A stretch of DNA of 64,000 bases from Spirodela intermedia. Lineage: Eukaryota > Streptophyta > Magnoliopsida > Alismatales > Araceae. The notes below the pieces were generated by a model. That model saw only the letters and a program-made list of their open reading frames with translations, had not been told where the DNA came from and ran no database searches. How positions within the stretch are numbered: position 1 is the first letter of the stretch; every line of letters starts with the position of its first letter. Where the stretch lies: the NCBI GenBank assembly GCA_902729315.2, contig LR746269.1:2836501-2900500 (forward strand), in the 5' to 3' direction. The position numbers were made by a program, and so were the translations under genes. Positions 35,117 through 46,600 of this stretch are shown here, one piece after another.

Positions 35117-38100
35117 TACTTAAACTCTAGGAGCATTAACAGCCTAAAACATGGCCAACGGAAGAAGTAGCATCGCTGTCCAGGCCCGGCCCCCCTTCTC
35201 CACGCTGAGGTTTCCTGTATTAGACATGTAGGTCTCTAATGGTCTTCCTGCTTGTCATCTGCGGCTACCTGCATTTTCCGAGCATTCGGAACGAGTGGAA
35301 GCAGAAGGTAGCCTCGGGCAGAGGGACTTCTCTTTTTTTATGGTATCTCTTCAATTTCGGAAGAGTATACGGACGAATTCGAGTGATCAAATGACACCAC
35401 AGCGACCGGAAAACTGTAACACTTTATGAATTTACCAGAGTTTCACTGCAGAGGATTGATTGCCCGCCTCTTTCATCTAGGAAGGGCCGCCTGCATAATT
35501 TCTTGAAAATCACTTCTTCTGAATGAGAATGAATGTCAAGATAAGAAAATTAAAATTTTGGGGTTGCTTGATTTTTGCCCAACGTAGGGAAAGTCTCCAT
35601 ATTTGATACATCAGGGATAATCTCGAACAAATCCTCAACTATTGGCGATAATCCTCGGTTTAAATAAAGATTAAAAAGGTATAAAATACGTCCTTTTTCT
35701 CTTAACGATTGGTAAACACCGCTTCTTTACACTTTTAGATGGACATCTTTACTGAAAATGTCGTGATTTCTTGTTCCTCGAGGCGAGGGCCTGCCCTGGC
35801 CAGTCTATACCGGGGGGGGGGGGTGGGGGGTCTAGAGTGTTCGAGATGCCACCATTTTACGTCGTTTAATATATTTTTAGCGGGTCAGATTAGATATCTC
35901 CACTGGTGAACTGTGTGGGATAGGATTCAAAGATGGAACCAAGAGACCATTTCAACGCTTTCTTTTGGGTGCAGCGTCTACCCCATCCCTCGTACGTCAT
36001 GGTCTATGATTTCTTGATGACGTCAATGTAGCTGATCGTATACAAGAAATCAACGTCAGAGCTGACGTCGATGATATCCTTGCCGGATGGTACGCGCGAT
36101 AGGAGCTGTCGTTGTCGTCATAGCAGAGTTTACTCCAGCCGAACAGTTGTCGTCCTTGCGACCCCGTACAGATAAGAGAAATGGAAGGACTTCTACTTGT
36201 ATCACTTTTCCTCGGAAAACTTAATTTTGTTCTTGACCTGACGACGTAATTTTAATGGGGAGAGTAGGTCTAAGATTTCCATGAATAGCTCGAATTATGA
36301 GCAAAGTTCTTTGCCGTTTATCACTGTAATTTGAATGTCCCCAGAATCTTGTATGCCTTGGGATGTAGTCCATCGGTAAAGATAAAGTATTATCTCTCTA
36401 CTTTCATTGAGCCTGCCAATCGGCGGTGGCCGTCAGCCCTTTATCTCTCTTCACTCTCTTTTTCCCTTGTCTGGCAAGGGTACGGTGATGGGGAAATAGC
36501 ACTGATTGACCCGATGAGGAGAGAGGCACAGAGAACCATAGACAGAAAAATAGGTTCATAGAGAGAAAGCCACAGAGAGAAAGGGGAGAGAGGTTTAGAG
36601 GGTGAGCGAGAAGATTAGAGAGAGAGAGAGAGAGAGGGAGATACAGAGAGAGAGAGAGAGAGAGAAGTGGCCCCTCTCCCTGAACCTATTACCTATGTTG
36701 TCTGTCACCTGTCCACCACCACCGCCATTGGGCTAACGAAGGGAAAGAGGAGAAATAATTAGGATAGTTTAGTCTTTTTTGTAAAAGCTTAGATTTTAAA
36801 TTTAGTTGCTTACACGAGGAGATAAAATAGTCGAATTTTGTATATTTCTAAAAGCGTATCGATATAAGTGGAAAGATGAACTGTCCGTCCATAATTTATT
36901 CCGTTTATGGGAAGCTAAAAGCAAGTTACCATATTCAAGTATGTACCCTGGTTTATAAAATTTTGCTTGTAACCCTTTTTGAATGTTTTGCCTTCCTAGG
37001 AATCGGTTAATAGCATAGATCAAATTTGGATCAGAAATGGATTGGACATGCAAGTGGAATAGGGAGAAGATGAATATTGGGATAGATATATATCATAATA
37101 AGATGGGTAAATATTTACGTGTTGATAATGTTGCGTAAATATGAGGAAAAATAAAATGAGATCCCTTTCAATATTGAAACTGGACCCAGTTATTATAAAA
37201 GATAAAAGCTGTCTGATGATAATGATTTGAAAATATGATCACGATTACCATAGAAACTTAATGGTACAGCTCAAAGTTCTAAAACTAAAATGCCCACGAG
37301 AAAGGAAAATGCCCTATTAAATTAGAAAACTGGATGTAATGATTAAATTCTCCTAATTCTATCTTTCTCCATTCAGTTCTTTTCTATCATTTGAGTTTCA
37401 ATTAACATTATACCGGCCTTGGATGACATCCATGACTGTTGCAAGTAGGGTTAGGTTTGCGAAAGGAGACAATTCATGGAGAGACTCAATTCAGCTTCTT
37501 ACAAGAGGAAATGCATAAATAATATTGCAAAGTCCATCAATTTTTAAGTTTATTTTATGATGGCTTTAAGAGGATAAGACGTATTTCAACATCTCTTCCC
37601 GAAATTCATAACAGTCTACGGGTGTTGATGGTGGCGAAGAGTGTATGCGTTCTTCTTCTTCAAACCCGTGCTGCGAACCAACGGTCGAGAAAATTTCGAC
37701 TTCGATCATGGAAGTGGTTTTGATTGGGAGGCGCTGACATAAGAAATGAGGAGATGCGTTGGAGGGCAGAATGTCTCCCAGATCGTAGATTCCCTCCTAT
37801 TTGATTGGGAGATCCTGATTCAAAATCTTCATCAAGTGGAAACTTTAAGGCCAGTCAAAGCGGTGTGTAACCACCTCAAGGCTAAATTTTGATTCACGCT
37901 AGAAGCTTTATAATGGGAATGCCCTGTAAAATTTGTACGGCGGATTATGACTTTTCACTTTGTTTATTGACTTTTTTTACCACTTGTTCAATATCCACGG
38001 GCCTTAATGCCGTAAAAGAAAACTATTGTGGGATTCTTTGACGTGAAAATATGTACACAGATTTTAAAACTGAGAACGGGACGACCTCCAACCATGAATG

Positions 38101-38260
38101 CGCGTTCGTTTCTCGAAATAGAAGGAGCTGAAACCGCTGCGGGTGGCGCCGGATATCATTAAATACCGGACCGAAGGCGGAGCTTCTCGGGGACGTGAAG
38201 GGAGGAAGGCACGTTTCCCTCCGGCTCTCTCTGGGTACGCATGTGGGTTGCAGCAGTTAC
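35117..38260. other. Intergenic region within the NIMIN cluster
   Basis: It holds the 3' flank of copy B, a (G)n run near 35811, a second TGACG cluster (35995-36243), GA tracts at about 36618-36664, and AT-rich DNA. No gene is supported. Confidence 0.5.
35995..36243 (+). promoter_or_regulatory. Second TGACG/CGTCA cluster, not adjacent to an intact start codon
   Basis: CGTCA occurs at 35995, 36054 and 36116. A full TGACGTCA palindrome lies at 36018-36025. TGACG occurs at 36063 and near 36240. The nearest gene start downstream is copy C, 2.1 kb away; copy B ends 0.9 kb before it. Confidence 0.45.
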
Positions 38261-38263
38261 CCC

Positions 38264-38276
38264 CTTTATATATGGG
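38264..38276 (+). promoter_or_regulatory. TATA box of NIMIN-like copy C
   Basis: CTTTATATATGGG lies about 60 bp upstream of the ATG at 38331. It argues against the in-frame ATG at 38241, which lies upstream of this box. Confidence 0.7.
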
Positions 38277-38330
38277 AATAGGGGAGAAGGTTTCCGTGGG
38301 GTGAGAGAGAAGGCGGTCGAAGGAGGAGGG

Positions 38331-38651
38331 ATGGGGAAGAGGAAGACGCCCGAGAACGCGCCCCCAGCAGGCCGAAGGGATCCGGAAGAGAAGCAGGACG
38401 GGAACGAGGAGGGGAAGATGGAGGAGTTCTTCCAGCTTCTGGAGAGGGTCAGGGAAATGAGAAAGCTTTGCTCCACCGGCGGCAGCGAGAGGAGGAAGGA
38501 GCTGACCTTCCAGTGGGAAGACTTCGCCGGCGCGGCGGCACCCGGTCACAAGAGCCCTCTCAAAGGCACGCCGGCGGGCACGCGCCGAATAATAAAGGAG
38601 ACGAAGGAAGAAGGAGGAGGGTCGAGCCTGGACCTCCGACTAAGCTTGTAA
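38331..38651 (+). CDS. NIMIN/NRR-like NPR1-interacting protein, copy C (with EAR motif)
   Basis: Single exon, 106 residues. It begins MGKRKTPENAPPAG, followed by an acidic stretch, MEEFFQLLERVREMRKL (about residues 36-52), LTFQWEDFAG (about 64-73) and a C-terminal LDLRLSL. It lacks the WTP triplet that precedes the F-Q-W-E-D-F box in copies A and B, a small internal deletion. I chose the ATG at 38331 because a TATA box lies just upstream and the start then aligns with the GKRK region of copy B. A TGACGTG word lies about 290 bp upstream (38039). As in copy B, the architecture suggests a nuclear NPR1-binding repressor; this is inferred from motifs. Confidence 0.78.
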   Translation: MGKRKTPENAPPAGRRDPEEKQDGNEEGKMEEFFQLLERVREMRKLCSTGGSERRKELTFQWEDFAGAAAPGHKSPLKGTPAGTRRIIKETKEEGGGSSLDLRLSL

Positions 38652-39740
38652 GTGGAGTCGGAATGAAGGGAAGAGCACTTTTCGTGACATTGAAGCTAAG
38701 TTTCCTAACTAAGAAACTCTCCATGCTAAGGTTCATAGAATTATCCATGAACGTTTGTCCTTCAACCATACTTTATTTAGATTGTTATAAATCATGTGCC
38801 GTCCTCGGCCATAACTCCGACGCCGAGCATCCTTTGCCCATGTGAAAGCACGCTTTGGCACAAGAGGCGTGCATTCTTCTCCCTTTGAAGTATACTTGCG
38901 GTGATTCGAGTTACTCAGAGGATGTGGTGCTCTCCATAGCTTCTCCAAATTAGCCCGCGGGCGTGCCTAATGAGAAGTTTTGTAGCCTTAGTTTCCATCT
39001 CCGACATCTCTCCCAAATCCAGAAAGCTGACGCGGCAATGCTCCGTCTTTCCGCATGTGCCACGTGTGTGCTGCGCGGCGCCTTCTTCAAGCTACGTTTA
39101 TCCGAGACATTCTCAGAACGCATTATTTCATATTTTTTTGATGAAAGATGAGCGTCATTTGATCACTTTTTATAACGACATCAAGGCCGTTTGCATGCAA
39201 TAATTTAATGATTATATAATCATTTTTCTCATTCTTTCAATCTCTCTCTTTCGTTTACTCATCTTTTAATATCTAATAATGATGATCATGCCCATTTGAT
39301 AATTAATTTTAGTTAATCATTCACTTTGCATGAATCAAAACGGATATAACCACCGTCGTATCCTTGGATCGATTAAGGATTATGCACACCATTTTAATCT
39401 GATAGGCATTTCCATCTCATTTTCTCCCCACTTATTACTTCAAATTTGTCACAGAAGCAATGTGATTTGAATTGAAGGTCAATCCAAATCTGATTTATTC
39501 CTTTTTGGCTATCTCAGCAGATAAAATAGCCACTAAAGCAATGCTGACTTCCTCTGAACATCCATTCATTACTGTCCAAATCGTTAAGTATTTTCAAATT
39601 TGTAAGGGTGAATATTAATTGAATGAATTTATTATCGTATAGATGCATAAACGTCCCTCACCCACCTCGCGGGTTAGATTCAAATGTGGGTGCTGGACGT
39701 TCAGATACTTTCAAGTTGTTTTGGTCAATCACACGTGTTA
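38652..39740. other. Intergenic region between copy C and relic D
   Basis: Copy C 3' flank, then AT-rich DNA. No gene is supported. Confidence 0.5.
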
Positions 39741-39745
39741 TCTGT

Positions 39746-39810
39746 CGTCACCCACTACGTCAGGGTGCCCGAGCTGCCCTTCAGGGCTGCCTCCATCACG
39801 GCTGACGTCA
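39746..39810 (+). promoter_or_regulatory. TGACGTCA elements upstream of NIMIN-like relic D
   Basis: CGTCA lies at 39746 and 39758, and a palindromic TGACGTCA at 39803-39810. The arrangement resembles that upstream of copy B. Confidence 0.5.
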
Positions 39811-39924
39811 GGACGGTCCAATAAACTCGACTTGAGCCTTCTAGAAAGGTGGTGAGGCACGTGGCTTCTTTCTAGAAAGATTCTACGAGACCCATGCGGC
39901 CGCCAGCGGATTGAACGTGGTGCC

Positions 39925-40085
39925 ATGAAAGAGGCTCTTTCAGCAGGCGGAGAGAGAAAGACCTCAACGGTGCTTGGAGAGCTTCAGAGACATGTGAAAT
40001 CCGAGTCCCATGGGCGGCCGCCCGCTGAGGAAGATATCAGGTGGAGGGTTTGGGATGGACGCTGATGCTTGGAGGATTTCCTCTC
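39925..40085 (+). pseudogene. Decayed NIMIN-like copy D
   Basis: The nucleotide sequence follows copies A-C in order but with disruptions. TTGGAGAGCTTCAGAGAC at about 39976 matches the LESxRE core, then come GGGCGGC, a degraded basic stretch, and TGGACGCTGATGCTTGGAGG, a shortened version of the WTP-x-F-Q-W-E-D box. In the homologous frame a TGA follows LESFRDM directly, and the second box is out of frame. A start codon at 39925 opens a different frame. TGACGTCA and CGTCA elements remain 115-180 bp upstream. It is best read as a tandem duplicate that lost its coding frame. Confidence 0.65.
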
Positions 40086-40089
40086 CATA

Positions 40090-42690
40090 AAGGGTTATGT
40101 TTAACCTAATTTCGTGTTTATTATTGTAGAAGAACTTTGTTATTATAAATCTCGGCTTTTTAATTTATAATTTTAACCTTTTTTCAAGCTGATAGATCAA
40201 TTAATTTTAACATAGTTTCAATCTAAACAGTCATTACTGGGATGCTCATATCATCTTTATGATGTACATGAGAGAATTTTCAAACACTGCTATCTATTGA
40301 TTATTATAAACATAAACATGTGAGTAAAAGACATGCGGTTATTCCACATAATCAATTAATTTTTGAGGTAATAACCTAAACAACATAGAGGAGCATTGAG
40401 TTCAGTCATACCCTTTGCTGGTCATTATAATATGTAGATTGTGAAGGTCACATTGAACATTAACTTAAGAAAGGTGATATGCTTTTCCTTCATCTGATCA
40501 GATACCAGTTTACATCGTAATTGGGTAATAAATTCCTAGCGTTTGAGTCATACATTTATTACCTTTTGTCAATGTTATTGCTCATTTTCTATAAAAGTCA
40601 ACTCACATTTAAAGTAAACGAATAAAAATAAAATTCATTTCATTATTAGTTTTAATAAAATTTCAAACAAGAAAAACGAACTCATTTGGATTTCAATGAA
40701 GTCAAGATAACCAAAAACGTTGAAGAGAAAACCCATATATTTTGTTGCAGTTGAAATACATTTCCCTTTGGTCTCCACCTTGTTAAACTTATAATGGGAG
40801 ATGTTTTTGAGAATTTTTAAAGTATCAATTATTAGAAATGAGCATCTAAAAACAAGTGGAATGATGAGATATCAATCATAGGAACAACAACAACACAATT
40901 AGCATTGATGTAAATTACAAGATAAACCAAAGTCAATTATAGTTGTAAAACTAATATTTTTTTGTGACATCCTAAAGAAATTATATGATTCCTAGCAATA
41001 GAGGGACCAAGCTATAAATTCTCCTAGGTCACATGTTTGAATAATTACAAAATAAAATGGCCAATATAATTTATTTCCAATTTCTCAATTGATTAAAAAC
41101 CTTATTGTATATATGGTTTTAAAATAGAATTTCTATATTATATTGTTGTGTGCATCTCACAAAGATACAAGAATTATGGGATTTAAAGAGAGAGCACACT
41201 TTTCTTCGTGTTCTTAATGCCCCTGAACAAGTTGGTGAAAATTTCCCCCATTAATGTGACAACATAAAATACGAATGAAAATTAAGTAAGATGATACAAG
41301 GAATCATAAATTCTTGTTGTAATCATAAGCAATATAAGGTGGATATTTAGCACCCTTGGGATATTGTTGAGTTGGAACAAATACTGAATTCCCATTTCAA
41401 GCCAACGAATTATAATGGCCCATGAACTTAAACTAGAAAAGATAAAATAAATAAACTAAAATATTCTTTTTGTCAAAAGTTATGAGTTGACTACCTCTAG
41501 TACGCACGAAAAAGGTCCATCTTCCAATCTTATAAGGAAACAATATCAGCCTTCTTTGACCTGCTAAAACAAAAAGAAATTTAATACAACCAATTGTCTT
41601 TCTTGAATGATATAAACATACAATCAGGCAAAGTGCACAGCTCTTGTGATTTACAAGCCCTTGAAGAATAATAAACTATAGGTAATAAGAAGCAAAACCA
41701 TGAGACAATTGATATTGCAGTACCATTGAACCCATATCCATGTATTGTGCCCTTCTTGGATTCATTTTCACCTAGTCAAGCATCCCCAAGGACATTTTAT
41801 CTTATGTACCTGGAGAGATGGAGCCTATGGAGGAGAAATCTGAAAATTGTTCAGTTTTTCATCTGATTCTCAAGCTAGTGGGAATCTCAAGTTTATGTGT
41901 TAATGGCGCCTTTAAGCATCTTGAAATGTTTTTTTTTCTGGGTGCATTGACAGCAGCTAAGAACTTCTCATATGTGCCTAATATTCACTTCGAGTGATAT
42001 CCCAAAATATTTATGCACTCATACCAATAATGAACTAAAATTAACGCTTCATAATTAAAAATTGAATATTATTTAAGAGGTATAAACATAATTGATTGCA
42101 TGTAAACAATATTTAGGCACTCATACCAAGACATTTTATTAACCCTTCACAAAGTTCGTGAGGACTTGGAAATTGATTGCATGTAGAATTGTCTCTCATA
42201 ATGTGTGACGGTTAGTGCAATCTCCTGGAGTTTTTATGTGATCAAAATACATACGTTTGGCATGAGATAACATATGTTTCGTCAGTTATTGGTGTGTTGA
42301 CCAAATAAGTAAGAAAATCAGTGGAAGCTCATACTTGATATATCTTATTCTGTGCCTTCAATGCTGTGTACTCCTCTCATTCTTTTTTTTTTTTTTTTTT
42401 TTTTATACCATTTAGCATATTACAATTGACAGATATTTATGAAAAAAGCTATGGTTAAATCAAATATATAAATAAATGTAGACTCCCAGTGTATCATGGT
42501 TTTTAATAAATCATCAAAATGACAGATCTTTCAGAAAAGTGTTGAATCATCGCCAACTTTCAAGAGATTCTATAAAGGCTACTAGTGTAAACTGATTAGA
42601 AAGTCTTTGAAGCAGCTTGATGACGAGGAGAAGATTGACAAAAAAAAAACCAGACATGGAAGCATATATATAATAAAAACAGACGTACCC
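40090..42690. other. AT-rich intergenic region
   Basis: No supportable gene. A 23-bp poly(T) run lies at about 42383-42405. Confidence 0.55.
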
Positions 42691-42699
42691 TTCAATCCA

Positions 42700-42905
42700 G
42701 GAAGAACTCCGTCTGCTGAGAGGCGGTGGAAGAAGAAAGAAGGACAGGGCGAAGTGCCCGGATCTACTGCTGCCCCGGCGAGTCCCAGCAATGCGGAGGT
42801 AGAGGAGCAAAAGATGGCGAGGCTCTCACGAGAAAGAGGATGAAGCCCAGAGTCGGGGATTCGCTGTGGACGCCGACGTTCCAGCTGCAGGAAGGAACGT
42901 AGCGG
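42700..42905 (+). pseudogene. Decayed NIMIN-like copy E
   Basis: One frame encodes TRKRMKPRVGDSLWTPTFQL (about 42825-42884), which aligns with the copy A segment PRKKAKVGGSVWTPTFQW. A TAG follows within six codons, and the W-E-D-F-A end of the box has become LQEGT. Upstream, a different frame carries a charged stretch resembling the family N-terminus (GRTPSAERRWKKK), so a frameshift separates the two halves. No FF-x-LLE core or EAR tail is recognisable. Confidence 0.6.
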
Positions 42906-43631
42906 AGAGCTTCAATTCAACGCTGGTCTTCGAAGCACTGGCTCTTCCACAAGTGCCATTCCCAGATATATGAAGCAGCTCCATCAACTCTATCACTTTT
43001 CACGAGTGATTACCTGTGGAACAGCTTTGACTTGTACTGTTTATCCATCAGCAGGCAAAGGTTTCATGAAACTCATATCAAAGAATCATAAACTGATGTG
43101 ACGAAGCGTCAGGATAATCGATGTCTTCGGAGTGGGGTTTCTGTCGATCTGCGTCACTGAATCAGTAGATATGATGGAAAATAATATCACATGATTATGA
43201 ACATCTAGCCAAGATCTTCAGTACATGTCGTTATGGATACCTGGATTGTTAAGTTTACGACTTCTCTCTGGCTGGTTCAAAGAATTTTGGCCCTGTGAAG
43301 AAAGTCCTGCTGGGTGATGGACAGATGAGAAGCTGATGCAGAGAGAAATGGAACAATCTTATTTCAGTATAATATTTCACTGTAATGTCACAACTGGAGG
43401 AGAGCCGACACGAGGCCTCTCTGCACAGGGAAAATTGAAGATACTACCATGGGTGATTACATTCACCATTCAGAACCATTACCATGCTACTAGATTTCAA
43501 TGAAGAATAATGTACAATGGCTGAATCCGTGAGGAATCAGTGGAAGCTGATAGATTTACTGTAGCTACGCTCTATATTGTGGGTCCTAGGATGATGGGCA
43601 AGCGAGGAGATGGACTTAGCCTAGGCTGTTG

Positions 43632-46600
43632 TTATTCCTTGTTGAATCTCTCCGAGATAATGGGACGGACATCGTCTACATCGACCAGTGTCTCCAGGAA
43701 TGGGAGCAGGGAAATCAATGCACAGTCTGACGGATCGTCAAACCAGCTCTCGATCGGTATTCCGTTATTCACTTGCAGCCGGAAAACCTGAAATTATCGA
43801 GAACAAAAGGAAGGAAAATGCGTGAGGAGGATGCCCGTGATGACCATCATCAGTTGCCGTGAAGCATAGGTTGTCAATCATTATTCAACATGGAATCAAA
43901 AAAGAAAGAGGCAGATTGAAGTTCTTCGGAAAAGTTTTGTTTTTCCTTGAGTGAATCAAGAGGAGGGCAGCACGGTGGGCAGAATTGGCAAAGTTCTAAT
44001 CCCCATTGACTTTGACCCAAATCATAATCAGCCCGTGGCTGCATAATCTATAAAGAGTAGCAGAAGATGATGACCAGAGCAGCTCCCCCACTTGCTGCAA
44101 AATTAGTGTAGCATGATTCTAGACCAGGGTGTGAAGAAAAAAAAAAGAAGGTATATGATATGCAGTGTTGTTCCTATTGTTTGTAGCCACTAAAGAAACT
44201 GGACTTCTGACCACTCCCAATCAGTGCTCACTTGGACCATTCTTTCACTGAATTAACACTCCTACTGATGTTCTGCGAGCCTGCAAATATCTTTCCAAAT
44301 TTTCTTCTGTACCTTTCCTGACAAATCGCCCAGAGCATAGACGGAAAAAACATACCAGATCAAGTAAGCTTACAGGGATATTGGGAAGGCCAATCCCGGA
44401 TGCGGAGAAAATTCCAACTTTCTTCAGTCTCTCTCGTGCTAATTTATGAAGGAAATGATAAATTCAAATAGTTACGGGATTTAACACGGAATGCTCATTT
44501 GGACTTCGATCCTCATGTTCTCATCTTCCTGGTCTTGTTATAGACTTTAAATGCATATTTTCATTTGGAATTTCAGTCTCTTAAAGATCAGTAGAATTGG
44601 AACCGCAATAAACTATCAGCAAGCTTGTAAATATCTTATGCTGAATCTTATGTTTCATTCGAACACCAATCTCATAGAAGGTGATGCCAGAAAATATTGG
44701 CAAATATTTTTTTGAACATGCAATTCAAGGATAGAAGAAGATAATCAAGTTGTAACATGGAAACAATTACCTGTGGAGAATTATCAATTATGACAACTTT
44801 CGCCAGGTCAACTCCTAGAATAGTCAGGTCTTTTGTGTAGCTACCATCAGAGAATATACATGACTCACGATAAACACGCTGAGAGATAATTCTTTTGTCA
44901 GGATCCAGCATATCCAACAATTGTTCAGCATAAATGCTTTGACTGGCCGTGAAAATGACAATTTTAAACATCTGAGCTACCCTCTCCAGAAATTCATGCA
45001 GGTAAGGCCTCCGTCTGACATATACAGTGTGTTCTTTCATATTGAAAAATACCGGAAATGTGAAATCTGCATCAGCACAATGCTCCAAGGTGGAGTGAAC
45101 GAGCGTTTCTGCATGGAAATTGATAATGATTAAGGCTCCAAGAAGATTTATTCCAGTACAAAAACCCTCCAAAAAAAATCAGACGCTAATCTCAGATCGC
45201 TTACTAAATCAGTTATGAATATCTGTATTGATTTATTAGAAGATCCATATGGGAATATTTTCCAACGATTTACTAAAAAAATAGATAACCTAGAAAGGCA
45301 GAATGCCAAGGCAACAAATTATTTACTTCCTCTTTACATTAGAGTTCAATATCAATCAAAACTGTTTTGAAGATTACATTTCCCAGCCTATTCGCCCTCA
45401 CTCTTGGACCTGCTGAAAATAACAGCAGAACTTTTGTCTTCAAGCTCCATTCCAAATTCAAGCTTTGTAAATTCCAGGCACAATTTGAATTTGGTGTCAT
45501 TGTGCACTTCCCACTAGTCAGTAAACTCGTCCCTACCCCCTAACAGCTCCACTTACACCTCCAGGAAATACCCCCAGATTCAGAGACCTTGTCACAAAGG
45601 GACCGAGGGAGACAGAGGCAAAGTTGTGTTGAGAAATAATCAAAAGAAAATGATCATACAAAACAGCATTACGGCACTAGCTTGTCATTGAGAGCGATCT
45701 AGTAATGAATAATCTGCTTAAGAAATGACCCCAACAAACATAGATTCACAACCTGACAACTAGAAGAAAAGACACATTCGTTGATCATTTTCATATGCTA
45801 GTCCATGGATAGCAACAAGCTTCTAAACATTGGCCCATCTAATCTCAAATCCTATTCACTTAGTTTCAGCCAAAACCAGATTAAATGCAAGAACCTCGAT
45901 ATAAAATAAGAAATTAGCAGGGAAAAGAACTATTCCGACTATTCGCGCACATCTGAAGTTAAAAACGAAAGGTTACAATAATACGTGAAATAAAATAAAA
46001 AAATAGCACCGGCAATATTAGAGAAAATCTGCATGGAAATACTAACATTAAACTGGGCACGAAAATCTTCATAACATTGCAGATTAAAACCATGTTTTGA
46101 AGAAAAAAAAATGCAACAGATCTCAGATTTCTTCCTTACCATCCAAATCAAGCACCAAGGTTACAGTTTTCCTTTTCCGTGTTTCTTTCGGCAACAACAT
46201 AGCCCAAATGGATGAAACTGCTTCTGATACATCCGGCAAGTTATTGAGAAACAGCTGTGGGTCAAAAGAACTCAAATCTTCAATAGCCTGAGAATGGGAG
46301 GTATCCTCATCAGATGATTCCATCTGATGAATTGCCCGATAAAGACTTGAATCAAGTGAGTGGTGTGCCACTTCATCGGGAGGATCTTCATCGAAACCAC
46401 TATTTTCTTCCCTGTTTCTCTCAACAAAGGGCAGTATCATATACCTTTCCGGCACATCAAACATTATATCATAGTCGAGGTAATCAGAATCAGAACGAGG
46501 ATCCTCTACTGAATCACAAAGTTCAGTGCTTCTATAAAATGACAGAGGAGCATTTAAATCAGAAATGCAATGATCAGGGATATCGCAAGATCGGTAATAA

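Noticed and set aside
38241-38330. N-terminal extension of NIMIN-like copy C from the ATG at 38241
   Set aside because: It lies upstream of the TATA box at 38267 and the added residues have no counterpart in copies A and B.
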